Assembly: GCF_021295335.1 (NCBI RefSeq)
Contig: NZ_JAIWOT010000001.1
Location: forward strand, 1,491,001 to 1,555,000
Length of the DNA stretch: 64,000 nucleotides
From: Komagataeibacter sp. FNDCF1
GTDB taxonomy: Bacteria > Pseudomonadota > Alphaproteobacteria > Acetobacterales > Acetobacteraceae
Direction of reading: 5' to 3'
Shown: positions 8,895-17,081 of the stretch, piece after piece
Numbering within the stretch: position 1 is the stretch's first letter
Layout of the letters: each line of letters starts with the position of its first letter
The notes under the pieces: model-generated
Seen by the model: the letters and a program-made list of their open reading frames with translations, nothing else
Told to the model about the DNA's origin: nothing
Database searches by the model: none
Position numbers and translations under genes: made by a program

Positions 8895-9743
8895 TCAGCT
8901 TTCGCGGGCCATGGCTGCGGTGTGGGCTTTCATGTCGGCTGCGGTACGGCGCACTTCCGGCCCGTATTCGCGCTCGAGCCGCCGGATGGTGAAATGCGCC
9001 AGCGCCACCGCCCGGTAGTGCGACAGGAATGCCGCATTGAGCGACGCGCCACACAGCGCGCCTGCCACCGGCATCATCTGCAGGGCGAATTTGCGTGACA
9101 GGCCCAGCCCGTAATGGGTCGCCACCTCGCTCACCAGCATCACGACCGGGCGCCCGCGCAGCATGGCGCGGGCAGAGAAATAGCCCAGCTCGCTATCCTC
9201 GCCCATCCCCTGCCCTTTCGGCGCACCAAAGGGGAAGGCCCGCAGGGCGAACACTTCCAGGCATGCCGCGCGCGCATCCTCCTGCGACAGGTCTTCCCCC
9301 TGTTCGCGGGCGATGCGTGCGATCTCGCGCATGATGGCCAGCGTAGTGAAGCCCACATCCGCCACCAGTCCCGGCAGGCCGGTAAACCCGCCCACCGCGC
9401 CGGACACGGTCACCGCGGCCCTGAGCGCGGGATCACGCCATGTAGGGGCACCCGCCGTGGCCGATACATCCAGCGGGCGGTCCATGCCCAGTACCGCAAT
9501 GTCGAACGCGCGCTTTATGGCAGTTTCGGTCGCGGACTGCAGGCGGGCCTGCAGCGTGGGGGCCAGCCCCAGCGTGCGCATGCCCAGCATCGCGGCCTGC
9601 CCCACGGCGCCACCCATCAGGTCAGCCAGGCGCACCAGTACGCCCCGCCCGGACTCGACCCGTTCCAGCGCCTGCTGGAGTTCAGTAATGCACGCGCTGT
9701 CCAGCGTCAGCGGTGCCAGTTCGTTTGCGGAACCTGCACTCAT
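8895..9743 (-). CDS. EcsC family protein
   Basis: A 282-residue protein that fits the EcsC family, whose members are membrane-associated proteins of poorly defined role named after a Bacillus locus linked to secretion and competence. Visible features are a helical N-terminus, a Gly-rich segment TVSGAVGGFTGLPGLVADVGFTTLAIMREIARIAREQGED (positions about 130-175), and LEVFALRAFPFG followed by KFALQMMPVAGALCGASLNAAFLSHYRAVALAHFTIRRLEREYG, the recognisable EcsC C-terminal region. It stands alone; the next gene on this strand starts 179 bp away. Function inferred from family only. Confidence 0.75.
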   Translation of the reverse strand: MSAGSANELAPLTLDSACITELQQALERVESGRGVLVRLADLMGGAVGQAAMLGMRTLGLAPTLQARLQSATETAIKRAFDIAVLGMDRPLDVSATAGAPTWRDPALRAAVTVSGAVGGFTGLPGLVADVGFTTLAIMREIARIAREQGEDLSQEDARAACLEVFALRAFPFGAPKGQGMGEDSELGYFSARAMLRGRPVVMLVSEVATHYGLGLSRKFALQMMPVAGALCGASLNAAFLSHYRAVALAHFTIRRLEREYGPEVRRTAADMKAHTAAMARES

Positions 9744-9922
9744 TACAATGCCTTTCGCCTGATCTTCCGAAACAATATGGACCCGTCCTCCGTCCCACGC
9801 CGTTGAGCGGTGGCTGGGGGCAGGTCGCTACGCCCATGCGGCAGTTCCCACCGTTTCAGCACCATGGCCGCCTTCTTGCAATGTGCATCACCGTATCGAC
9901 AGGCATGAAACGCGACCTGTCC

Positions 9923-10336
9923 CTAGCTGTTCCAGCCCCCCATGCAGCACAGATGTGCCCAGTGCGCATCCGAGACCGGCACGACGGACAGGCGTGACTG
10001 CCGCACCAGCGCCAGGTCCGCCAGCGCCGGATCCGCCTTGATGGCGGCCAGCGTGACCGGGTGCGGCATGGGCCCCACGGTGCGGACGTCAACACAGACC
10101 CACCGGCCATCTTCCGCCGTGGGGTCGGGATAGGCCGCGCGCGCGACCTCCACCACGCCCACGATCTCGCGCCCGACATTGGAATGATAGAAGAAGGCCC
10201 GGTCCCCCACCTGCATGGCGGCCAGATTCTTCCTGGCCTGGTGGTTACGGACGCCGGTCCATGGTTCCACGCCGTTTTTTACCTGCTCGGACCATGAGAA
10301 GGCATCGGGCTCGGACTTGATCAGCCAGTACGCCAT
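9923..10336 (-). CDS. EVE domain protein
   Basis: A 137-residue single-domain protein of the EVE fold (PUA/YTH-like), a family that can bind modified bases in DNA or RNA. It begins AYWLIKSEPDAFSW and continues WTGVRNHQARKNL, GDRAFFYHSN and VGVVEVAR, the diagnostic order for this family. I start at ATG 10336; a longer in-frame start lacks similarity. It follows the YciI gene by ten bases on the same strand, so the two probably form one transcript. Substrate unknown. Confidence 0.9.
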   Translation of the reverse strand: MAYWLIKSEPDAFSWSEQVKNGVEPWTGVRNHQARKNLAAMQVGDRAFFYHSNVGREIVGVVEVARAAYPDPTAEDGRWVCVDVRTVGPMPHPVTLAAIKADPALADLALVRQSRLSVVPVSDAHWAHLCCMGGWNS

Positions 10337-10346
10337 GACCGTTTTT

Positions 10347-10640
10347 TTACTCCACCCGCAGCCCATCACGAAAAACTGAACGGAACGGACGGATCACCAC
10401 GCTCTCGAACAGGTCCACCTTGGCGTACGGGTCCTCCACGGCAAACCCCTCAGCCGCCGCGCGGTCGGCCACGTCCACCACCAGCAGGCTGCCGCAGGGG
10501 CGGTTTTCCGCGTCCAGCAGCGGGCCGCCATGCACCACGTGCTGCTTCCACCGCTCCAGATAGGCAAGGTGGCGCTCACGCGTTGCCTTGCGGGTTTCCA
10601 GGCTGGCGGGCCTGTCGGTACAAATGATCGCAAACAGCAT
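10347..10640 (-). CDS. YciI-like protein
   Basis: A 97-residue protein of the YciI fold, a small ferredoxin-like family with a conserved His and Asp of uncertain enzymatic role. Visible are MLFAIICTDRPASLETR, RERHLAYLERWK, a central GGPLLD and DPYAKVDLFESVVIRPF. GAGAGGAG precedes ATG 10640. It is the first gene of a two-gene unit with the EVE protein and is divergent from the ccm operon, with about 110 bp between starts. Confidence 0.88.
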   Translation of the reverse strand: MLFAIICTDRPASLETRKATRERHLAYLERWKQHVVHGGPLLDAENRPCGSLLVVDVADRAAAEGFAVEDPYAKVDLFESVVIRPFRSVFRDGLRVE

Positions 10641-10751
10641 GTTTTCTCCTCTCGTGGCGGGACCGTACCATGATGGAACAGGACTGGCCGTGTCTTTTCT
10701 AACGCGATAGTGTAGAGCAGGAAATCGCCAGCCCCCAGCCACGCGTGGGTG

Positions 10752-11624
10752 ATGGCGGAAATTTTTCTTGACCCCTTTCATCGCAGGGACGGTGCCCCCG
10801 GCACGGATGGATCAACCTTGAACGCAACCCAGAGCCTTACCGCGCGAACCGGTAACCTTTTTCATCGTTATGCCAACCCGGGGCGTTTCCTGCGCATGGG
10901 GGCAAGGCTGCAGCCCTGGCTGACATGGCCCGCGCTGGTGCTCTCGCTTGCCGGAATCGTGTGGGGGCTGTTCTTCTCTCCCGCCGACTGGCAGCAGGGT
11001 GACAGCGTGCGCATCATGTACGTGCACGTACCCACCGCATGGCTGGCATCATCGGGTTATATGGGTCTGGCCGTGTGCTCGCTGCTGTCGCTGGTGTGGC
11101 GTCACCCGCTGGCCGATCTGGCGGCGGTGGAAATCGGGCCGGTGGGTGCGGCCATCACCGCCGTATGCCTGGCCACCGGATCACTGTGGGGCAAGCCCAT
11201 GTGGGGTACGTGGTGGGTATGGGATGCGCGCCTGACATCCGTGCTGGTGCTGTTCTTCCTGTACCTGGGCCATATCGCGCTGATCCGCGCGTTTGACGAG
11301 CCACAGCGCGGCTACCGCGCTGCCGCCATACTGGGGCTTGCGGGCGCGATCGACCTGCCCATCATCAAGTTCAGCGTTCAGTGGTGGAACACCCTGCACC
11401 AGCCTGACAGCATTACGGTCACGGGGGCGCCGACCATGTCCACCTCCATGCTGTGGCCGCTGGGGCTGACCACGCTGGGCTTCACGCTCGGGTTCGGCGC
11501 CATCGTGCTGGCCCGCCTGCGTGCCTCGGTCATGGAAAGCCGCATCCGCACCATCCTGGCGGCCGGCCGGGGCCGCCAGTCCACCGCCCAGTCCGCTCCT
11601 TCTGCCGATAGTGCCACCGCATGA
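10752..11624 (+). CDS. ccmC: Cytochrome c maturation heme exporter permease CcmC
   Basis: Inner-membrane protein that loads heme onto CcmE. Six hydrophobic segments are visible, and the tryptophan-rich WGTWWVWDARLTS motif lies near residue 150. Conserved His positions occur in MYVHVPTAW and WWNTLHQPDSI. The start is uncertain: ATG 10749/10752 gives an N-terminus about 40 residues longer than is usual before the conserved HRYANPGRF, and an in-frame TTG at 10818 is an alternative. It is the first gene of the ccm operon here; ccmA and ccmB are not adjacent, so the ABC part must be encoded elsewhere. The end overlaps ccmD by ATGA. Confidence 0.93.
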   Translation: MAEIFLDPFHRRDGAPGTDGSTLNATQSLTARTGNLFHRYANPGRFLRMGARLQPWLTWPALVLSLAGIVWGLFFSPADWQQGDSVRIMYVHVPTAWLASSGYMGLAVCSLLSLVWRHPLADLAAVEIGPVGAAITAVCLATGSLWGKPMWGTWWVWDARLTSVLVLFFLYLGHIALIRAFDEPQRGYRAAAILGLAGAIDLPIIKFSVQWWNTLHQPDSITVTGAPTMSTSMLWPLGLTTLGFTLGFGAIVLARLRASVMESRIRTILAAGRGRQSTAQSAPSADSATA

Positions 11625-11767
11625 CCCATCTGCCCTATATCGCCGCGGCCTATGGCCTGACGCTTGGCGTGGCCGCCATCCTGTCCATCAATGCCACGGT
11701 CCGCCTGCGCCGGGCGCGCAGGCGCCTTGCCGCAATCGAGCAGCCACGGATCCGCCAGCCGTCATGA
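11621..11767 (+). CDS. ccmD: Heme exporter small subunit CcmD
   Basis: A 48-residue single-span membrane protein that holds CcmE and the CcmABC complex together. It begins MTHLPYIAAAYGLTLGVAAI, a hydrophobic helix with the conserved Tyr, followed by a strongly basic RLRRARRRL segment on the cytoplasmic side. ATGA overlaps with both ccmC and ccmE support its assignment although it is very short. Confidence 0.9.
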   Translation: MTHLPYIAAAYGLTLGVAAILSINATVRLRRARRRLAAIEQPRIRQPS

Positions 11768-12297
11768 CACGCAAGAGCCGACGCCTGTGGCTGGTGCTGG
11801 CGTGCATGATCGGACTTGGATCCGCCGCAGCCCTCACCCTCAATGCCTTTTCCTCCAACATCGTGTTCTTCATGGCGCCCTCGCAGGTGCATGCAAAACC
11901 GCCCCCGGCTGACCGCACCATCCGCCTGGGCGGCATGGTGGTGGCGGGCAGCGTGCACCGCGAAAAGGTGAAGGACACCCCCGTCAACCTGTTTGACGTG
12001 ACCGACGGGCAGGCCGCCGTGACCGTGCGCTACGAAGGCATCCTGCCCGACCTGTTCCGCGAGGGGCAGAGCGTGGTGGCCGTCGGCACCGTCAACCCGG
12101 ACGGCACCTTCCGCGCAAGCGAGGTGCTGGCCAAGCATGACGAGACCTACATGCCCAAGGAAGTGGCGGAGGAACTGCGCCGCAGCGGCAAGTGGGACCC
12201 CCGCTTCGGCAAGGCGCCGGACGCGGCAAGCTGGAACACCATGACGGCAGCGGACGGCACGAAAAAACCGGCCACCCAGACACCTGACGGAAACTGA
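11764..12297 (+). CDS. ccmE: Heme chaperone CcmE
   Basis: Periplasmic membrane-anchored chaperone that binds heme covalently and passes it to CcmF. The 177-residue protein has an N-terminal membrane helix (about residues 8-27) and then an OB-fold domain. The heme-binding His125 and the nearby Tyr129 sit in LAKHDETYMP, the expected HxxxY motif. Length is somewhat longer than many CcmE because of a Lys/Thr-rich C-terminal tail. Start ATG 11764 overlaps the ccmD stop. Confidence 0.95.
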   Translation: MTRKSRRLWLVLACMIGLGSAAALTLNAFSSNIVFFMAPSQVHAKPPPADRTIRLGGMVVAGSVHREKVKDTPVNLFDVTDGQAAVTVRYEGILPDLFREGQSVVAVGTVNPDGTFRASEVLAKHDETYMPKEVAEELRRSGKWDPRFGKAPDAASWNTMTAADGTKKPATQTPDGN

Positions 12298-12306
12298 CAT
12301 CCGACA

Positions 12307-14286
12307 ATGAACCCGGAACTTGGAAATTTTGCCCTGGCGCTGGCATGCTGCATGGCCGCCGGACAGGCGATCCTGCCCCTGATCGGCGCAAACCGGCGTG
12401 ACGGCCGCCTGATGGCGCTGGCGCCCGCGCTGGCGGTGGGACAGATGATCGCGCTCATCATGTCCTTTGCCTGCCTGATCCATGCCGCCATCACCAATGA
12501 CTTCTCGGTGCAGAACGTGGCGGCCAACAGCGCGGTCAGCAAGCCGCTTCTGTACAAGATTACAGGCGTATGGGGTAACCATGAAGGCTCGGTGCTGCTG
12601 TGGGCAATGATCCTGTCCATATGCGGCGGTGCGGTGGCACTTTTCGGCCGCAACCTGCCCTCCGCACTGCAGGCACGCGTGATCGCGGTGCTGGGTGGCG
12701 TTGCCGCGGGCTTCGAACTGTTCTGCCTGACCACGTCCAACCCGTTCGCCCGCGTGTGGCCCGCGCCGCTGGATGGGCAGGGGATGAATCCGCTGCTGCA
12801 GGACCCCGGCCTCGCCTTCCATCCCCCCATTCTCTACACCGGCTATGTCGGCTTTGCCGTGCCGTTCGCCTTTGCCATCGCGGCCCTGCTGGAAGGGCGG
12901 GTGGATGCGGCATGGGGCCGCTGGGTGCGCCCGTGGGCGGTGGCGGCGTGGTGCTTCCTGACCTGCGGCATCGCCATGGGGTCATGGTGGTCGTATTACG
13001 TGCTGGGCTGGGGTGGCTACTGGTTCTGGGACCCGGTGGAAAACGCATCGCTGATCCCGTGGCTGACGGGCACGGCGCTGGTGCATTCGGCCATCGTGGT
13101 GGAAAAGCGCGAGGCGCTGAAGATCTGGACCGTGCTGCTGGCCATCGGCACGTTCTCGTTCTCGCTTTCGGGCACGTTCCTCGTGCGTTCGGGCATTCTC
13201 AATTCCGTGCATGCCTTCGCCAACGACCCGGCGCGTGGCGTGTTCATCCTTGGCCTGCTGGCACTGGTCATCGGCGGGTCGCTGCTGCTGTTCGCCATCC
13301 GCGCCCCGCAGCTGACCACGGGGGGCCTGTTCGCGCCCGTATCGCGTGAGGGGCTGCTGGTCCTCAACAACATCCTGCTGTGCTCCATCTGTGCCGTGGT
13401 GCTGACGGGCACGATGTACCCGCCCTTCATGTCGCTGCTGTTCGGCAAGACGATTTCGGTCGGCAAGCCGTTCTTTGACGCGACCACCATCCCGCTGGCC
13501 ATACCGCTCATGGTGTTCATGGGCTTTGGCCCGATGATGCCGTGGAAGCGGGCGCAGATGTGGCCGGTGCTGCGCCGCCTGTGGTGGGCGGCTTGCGTGG
13601 CGCTGCTGGCGCTGGCCGTGGCCATGTTCCGGATACGTGACATCCTGGCGGTGCTGGCCACGGCCACGGCGGTATGGGTGATCTGCTCCAGTATCGTGGA
13701 CGTGACCGACCGGCTGCGCCTGTTCCGCCAGCCACTGCGCCAGAGCTGGCAGCGTGCCCGCAGCCTGCCACGCGCGGTGTTTGGCGCAGCCCTTGCGCAT
13801 GCGGGCGTTGGTATCGTGGTGCTGGGCATTGCCGGCATGTCACAGGCGGCGCACCGGATCGTGGAAGTCCATGTCGGCCAGAGCGAGATGCTGGCCGGTG
13901 ACAGCTGGACCCTGACCGACGTGCACCCGGCGGAAGGCCCGAACTACAGCGCGCTGGTCGCCACCATCGAGGTCCGCCACAATGGCCGCCTGATCACCAT
14001 GCTGCATCCCTCCAAGCGCACATTCGCCAGCCAGCACCAGACCACGACCGAAGTCGCGATCCATACCAACCTGATGGCCGACATCTACGGCGTGCTGGGT
14101 GACAAACATGGCGACGACGCCAACCCGACCTATGTGCTGCGCCTGCATTACAACCCGCTGGCGCCATGGATGTGGCTGGGCGGGCTGATCATGGCCTTTG
14201 GCGGCGCGCTGTCGCTATCCGACCGGCGGGTACGTGTGGGTGCGCCACGACGGGCCAAGACCGTTGAAGTGGTGGTGGTGCAATGA
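12307..14286 (+). CDS. ccmF: Heme lyase subunit CcmF
   Basis: A large polytopic membrane protein (659 residues) that attaches heme to apocytochrome c together with CcmH and CcmI. The WWD signature, GGYWFWDPVENASLIPWL, is at about residues 234-251. Conserved His ligands are recognisable in WGNHEGSVLLWA and ALVHSAIVVEKR. Many transmembrane segments cover the first 500 residues and a periplasmic domain follows before the last helix. It starts nine bases after ccmE and overlaps ccmG by ATGA. Confidence 0.96.
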   Translation: MNPELGNFALALACCMAAGQAILPLIGANRRDGRLMALAPALAVGQMIALIMSFACLIHAAITNDFSVQNVAANSAVSKPLLYKITGVWGNHEGSVLLWAMILSICGGAVALFGRNLPSALQARVIAVLGGVAAGFELFCLTTSNPFARVWPAPLDGQGMNPLLQDPGLAFHPPILYTGYVGFAVPFAFAIAALLEGRVDAAWGRWVRPWAVAAWCFLTCGIAMGSWWSYYVLGWGGYWFWDPVENASLIPWLTGTALVHSAIVVEKREALKIWTVLLAIGTFSFSLSGTFLVRSGILNSVHAFANDPARGVFILGLLALVIGGSLLLFAIRAPQLTTGGLFAPVSREGLLVLNNILLCSICAVVLTGTMYPPFMSLLFGKTISVGKPFFDATTIPLAIPLMVFMGFGPMMPWKRAQMWPVLRRLWWAACVALLALAVAMFRIRDILAVLATATAVWVICSSIVDVTDRLRLFRQPLRQSWQRARSLPRAVFGAALAHAGVGIVVLGIAGMSQAAHRIVEVHVGQSEMLAGDSWTLTDVHPAEGPNYSALVATIEVRHNGRLITMLHPSKRTFASQHQTTTEVAIHTNLMADIYGVLGDKHGDDANPTYVLRLHYNPLAPWMWLGGLIMAFGGALSLSDRRVRVGAPRRAKTVEVVVVQ

Positions 14287-14855
14287 GCGGCCAGCCTTCT
14301 TCCCCCACACGCCGCCGTCTGTTGATGGCGGCCCCGCTGGTTGTGGCGGGCGGGGTTGGCGTGGGCTTCTGGCGCATGCTGTCGGGCATGACGAAGGGTT
14401 CGTTCGACCCGCATGACATCCATGCCCCGGCGCTGAACCGCCCCGTGCCCGATTTTGCCCTGCCGGACCAGGCGCCCGGCAGCGGCTTTGCCGCCCGGGA
14501 CCTGCGTACGCTTAAGGCGCCGGTACTGGTGAACTATTTTGCATCATGGTGCATTCCCTGCGTAGCCGAAATGCCGGTGCTGAACGCACTGAAGGCAAGA
14601 CTGCCGATCTGGGGCATTGCATACAAGGACAAGCCGGAACACGCATATGGCTTCGTGCAGCGCGCGGGTAACCCGTACGCCCGTATCGCCGCCGACCGCG
14701 ACGGGCTGGCCGCGATTGACTGGGGTGTGTCCGGTGTGCCGGAAACCTTCCTGATCGGTCCGGGTGGCGTGATCCGCTGGCATACGGCCTCCCCCATTAC
14801 CGAAACCATGATCACCAGTACGATCATGCCGCTGGCGGACAGCCTGAGATCATGA
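14283..14855 (+). CDS. ccmG: Thioredoxin-like protein CcmG/DsbE
   Basis: Periplasmic thiol oxidoreductase that keeps apocytochrome CxxCH cysteines reduced. The 190-residue protein has an N-terminal signal anchor with an Arg-Arg pair, and a thioredoxin fold with WCIPC (Cys90 and Cys93). The cis-Pro lies in GVSGVPETFLIGPGG, the usual CcmG signature. The order in the operon matches the standard ccmFGHI arrangement, with ATGA overlaps on both sides. Confidence 0.95.
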   Translation: MSGQPSSPTRRRLLMAAPLVVAGGVGVGFWRMLSGMTKGSFDPHDIHAPALNRPVPDFALPDQAPGSGFAARDLRTLKAPVLVNYFASWCIPCVAEMPVLNALKARLPIWGIAYKDKPEHAYGFVQRAGNPYARIAADRDGLAAIDWGVSGVPETFLIGPGGVIRWHTASPITETMITSTIMPLADSLRS

Positions 14856-15337
14856 AGACACATCCCCTGCACCGTGGCGGCGTGCTGGCCCTGCTGGCCT
14901 GCCTGCTGTTTGCCCCCATCGTGGCGCTGGCGGTGGATGACCCGTCCGAAATGCTGCCCGACCCGGCACAGGAACAGCGCGCCGAGGCCATTGGCGCGCA
15001 ACTGCGCTGCCTGGTCTGCCAGAACGAATCGATCGAGGACAGCAGCGCCGACCTGGCGCGTGACCTGCGTCATGTAGTGCGCGAACATGTGGCCAAAGGT
15101 GAAAGCAACCGCCAGATCATGGACTGGATGGTCAGCCGCTACGGCAATTTCATCCGCCTCAGGCCTCCGCTGAGCATCGGCACGCTGCTGCTGTGGGTCA
15201 TGCCGCTGCTTGCACTGTGCATCGGCATAGGCATTGCATGGTGGACCTTCCGCAGGCCGCGTGCGCCCGTCCCGGCCCCGCTTACCGATGAAGAGCGCCG
15301 CCGCCTGTCCGACCTGACCAATACACGCCGAGAGTGA
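14852..15337 (+). CDS. ccmH: Apocytochrome c thioreduction protein CcmH (CcmL type)
   Basis: A 161-residue membrane protein with a signal peptide, the redox motif LRCLVCQNESIEDS (Cys53 and Cys56), then an amphipathic region and one C-terminal transmembrane helix (about residues 108-130). The short form corresponds to the CcmH/CycL N-terminal domain; the TPR part is in the separate ccmI gene next to it. It works with CcmG and CcmF in heme ligation. Confidence 0.95.
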   Translation: MKTHPLHRGGVLALLACLLFAPIVALAVDDPSEMLPDPAQEQRAEAIGAQLRCLVCQNESIEDSSADLARDLRHVVREHVAKGESNRQIMDWMVSRYGNFIRLRPPLSIGTLLLWVMPLLALCIGIGIAWWTFRRPRAPVPAPLTDEERRRLSDLTNTRRE

Positions 15338-15338
15338 C

Positions 15339-16061
15339 ATGATCTGGATTGGTATCTGCCTGCTTGGCGTGATTGCGCTGCTGCCCGCACTGCTGTCGTT
15401 CCGCCGCACGACCCTGCTGCGTGATGAACGTGAAACTGCCCTTGTGCTCCATCAGGCCCAGCTGGCCGAACTGGAGCGCGACCTGATCGAAGGCATGATC
15501 GCGCCATCGGAGCATGACAGCGCACGGCTGGAAATCCAGCGCCGCCTGCTGGGCGCCGATACGCTGCCAAGCGAGGCCGCGGGCCGTACCACCTCCACCA
15601 TGGCGATAACGGCGGCGCTGCTTGGCCTGCCGGTCGCGGCCGTGGCGCTGTACCTGACCGTGGGGCACCCTTCGCTCCCCGCACAGCCGCTGGCCCCGCG
15701 TCTTGCGGCCCTGAAGCAGGAAGATCACCGCAATGATGCGATCATTGACCGCCTGCGCGACCAGCTCAAGCTGATTCCGGCGGGCGACCCGAGTCTGTTC
15801 CAGGGCTATGTGCTGCTGGGGCAGGCAGAGGCGGGGCGTGACCATTATGCCGCCGCAGCCCAGGCCTGGCGCAATGCGATTGCCCAACGTTTTGAGCCCG
15901 AAGTGGCGGCGCGTGCGGCGGAAGCGCAGATGATGGCCGATGGAGGCCATATTTCTCCCGAAACCGCCGACCTGTACCGCCGTGCGCTGGATGCCGCCCC
16001 GGCCGATGCGCCGTGGCGTATGACCGTACAGCAGCGTATTGCCCAGTCCGAACACCAGTAA
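15339..16061 (+). CDS. ccmI: Cytochrome c biogenesis protein CcmI (CycH)
   Basis: Apocytochrome-binding component of the heme ligation complex. The 240-residue protein has an N-terminal helix directly from the start, a cytoplasmic coiled segment (HQAQLAELERDLIEGMI, then ARLEIQRRLLG) and a second helix near residue 90. Its C-terminus is a short TPR-like region (AGRDHYAAAAQAWRNAI). It is shorter than Rhizobium CycH, consistent with a reduced TPR domain. Only one base separates it from ccmH. Confidence 0.88.
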   Translation: MIWIGICLLGVIALLPALLSFRRTTLLRDERETALVLHQAQLAELERDLIEGMIAPSEHDSARLEIQRRLLGADTLPSEAAGRTTSTMAITAALLGLPVAAVALYLTVGHPSLPAQPLAPRLAALKQEDHRNDAIIDRLRDQLKLIPAGDPSLFQGYVLLGQAEAGRDHYAAAAQAWRNAIAQRFEPEVAARAAEAQMMADGGHISPETADLYRRALDAAPADAPWRMTVQQRIAQSEHQ

Positions 16062-16082
16062 CGTCCCATCAACAACGCGCTA

Positions 16083-16103
16083 CCCGGGCCTGTCCGGGCT
16101 TTT
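16083..16103 (+). terminator. Short GC hairpin after ccmI
   Basis: CCCGG (16083-16087) and CCGGG (16094-16098) form a small stem with loop GCCTGT, followed by CTTTT. It lies between ccmI and the DUF1674 gene and may be a weak terminator or attenuator. The T-run is short. Confidence 0.35.
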
Positions 16104-16144
16104 GGGGCTTGCCAGTATCCCGCCCATGGGCAGAGACTGCTGGC

Positions 16145-16324
16145 ATGAGCAAGGACAAGACCCCCACCCCCGCCCCTGCGGCTGATACGGCGCAGGATGA
16201 AGCGGCCAAGGAAGCCGCATTGCTGAAACAGCCCGCCGAGCCTGATGAACGCGGCGGCCCCAAGGGGCCGGAACCCACGCGTTACGGGGACTGGACGGTC
16301 AAGGGACGGTGCGTGGATTTCTGA
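16145..16324 (+). CDS. DUF1674 protein, SDHAF4-like succinate dehydrogenase assembly factor
   Basis: A 59-residue protein with a disordered Ala/Asp/Lys-rich N-terminus and the conserved C-terminal signature EPTRYGDWTVKGRCVDF, diagnostic of DUF1674. The eukaryotic member SDHAF4 binds flavinylated SdhA during complex II assembly; a similar bacterial role is inference from the family. ATG 16145 is the natural start; there is no good upstream alternative. Its place directly behind the cytochrome c maturation genes fits a respiratory-assembly theme. A hairpin with a T-run follows about 57 bases downstream. Confidence 0.9.
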   Translation: MSKDKTPTPAPAADTAQDEAAKEAALLKQPAEPDERGGPKGPEPTRYGDWTVKGRCVDF

Positions 16325-16370
16325 TCCTGATAGTGTACCTGAACACCGCGCCCTGATGAAAAACAATACA

Positions 16371-16450
16371 AGCTTTCGGGTGTCGCCTTTTCCTCAAAAA
16401 AAAGGCGACATTTTTTCGAAGTTTTTGAAAAAGCTTCACCAAAAACTTTC
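16371..16450. repeat. Two-hairpin dispersed repeat, copy A
   Basis: The first hairpin pairs TGTCGCCTTTT (16381-16391) with AAAAGGCGACA (16400-16410) and is followed by TTTTTT, so it also reads as an intrinsic terminator for the upstream genes. A second hairpin, GAAG/GCTTC around T and A runs, lies at 16418-16437, followed by CACCAAAAACTTT. Copies B (21055-21132) and C (37741-37820) share the order and sequence. Confidence 0.75.
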
Positions 16451-16517
16451 TCCTGATTACAGGATGTTTTCTGGGTGGTCCTGTCAGACGGCCTTCCGGG
16501 GCCTGCCGGGTTCCTCT

Positions 16518-17039
16518 TCAGCCAGTCTCGTTAGGCAGCGGCCCGCGGCCAAAGCTGGTCTGGCGCGCCCGGTGCCCCGGTGGCGGTATGTTGCATGAAA
16601 TCAGGTAGATCCCGGCCACAAAGACCAGCTGCGAGAGCGAATTGAACCATAGCGCCAGTTCATAGGCCCGCTCCGCCGTTACGGCCTGATAGACCGCATA
16701 GGCCGCGAACGGGATGGAAATGGGCCGCATTCCCGCCAGCATGAGCCGCAGCGGGTTCTGGCAACCCGGTCTGACCAGCCGACGCATGCGATGGATGCCG
16801 ATATAGAATATGACTTCGAAAAACCAACCCAGCACGTTGGTGATCACGTTGTCCAGCGTCATCCCCTCCAGCACCAGCAGGGCGGAAATGGACGCAGCCG
16901 ACAGCACGATGGAACCGACCTGAAAGCTCATGCCCATTTCCATCGCCGTCAGCCGGTCGGGCAGGGCATCGGCAAAGGGCTGGAAAATCCGGTCCAGCAG
17001 CCAGGAATCGAACTGGTTGACGCGTTCACCAAATGACAT
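16518..17039 (-). CDS. Unrecognised multi-pass membrane protein
   Basis: A 173-residue protein with roughly four hydrophobic segments (about residues 38-60, 63-85, 105-122 and 130-150). A soluble N-terminus contains FDSWLLDRIFQPFADALPDRLTAME and a short Arg-rich C-terminus ends the protein. No signature that I recognise. It is convergent with the DUF1674 gene across repeat copy A, and lies 42 bases from the serine hydrolase start region on the same strand. Confidence 0.65.
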   Translation of the reverse strand: MSFGERVNQFDSWLLDRIFQPFADALPDRLTAMEMGMSFQVGSIVLSAASISALLVLEGMTLDNVITNVLGWFFEVIFYIGIHRMRRLVRPGCQNPLRLMLAGMRPISIPFAAYAVYQAVTAERAYELALWFNSLSQLVFVAGIYLISCNIPPPGHRARQTSFGRGPLPNETG

Positions 17040-17081
17040 GACTGTTCACGCTCTCCTCGCCACCCGTCGTGGCCTTCAGTG

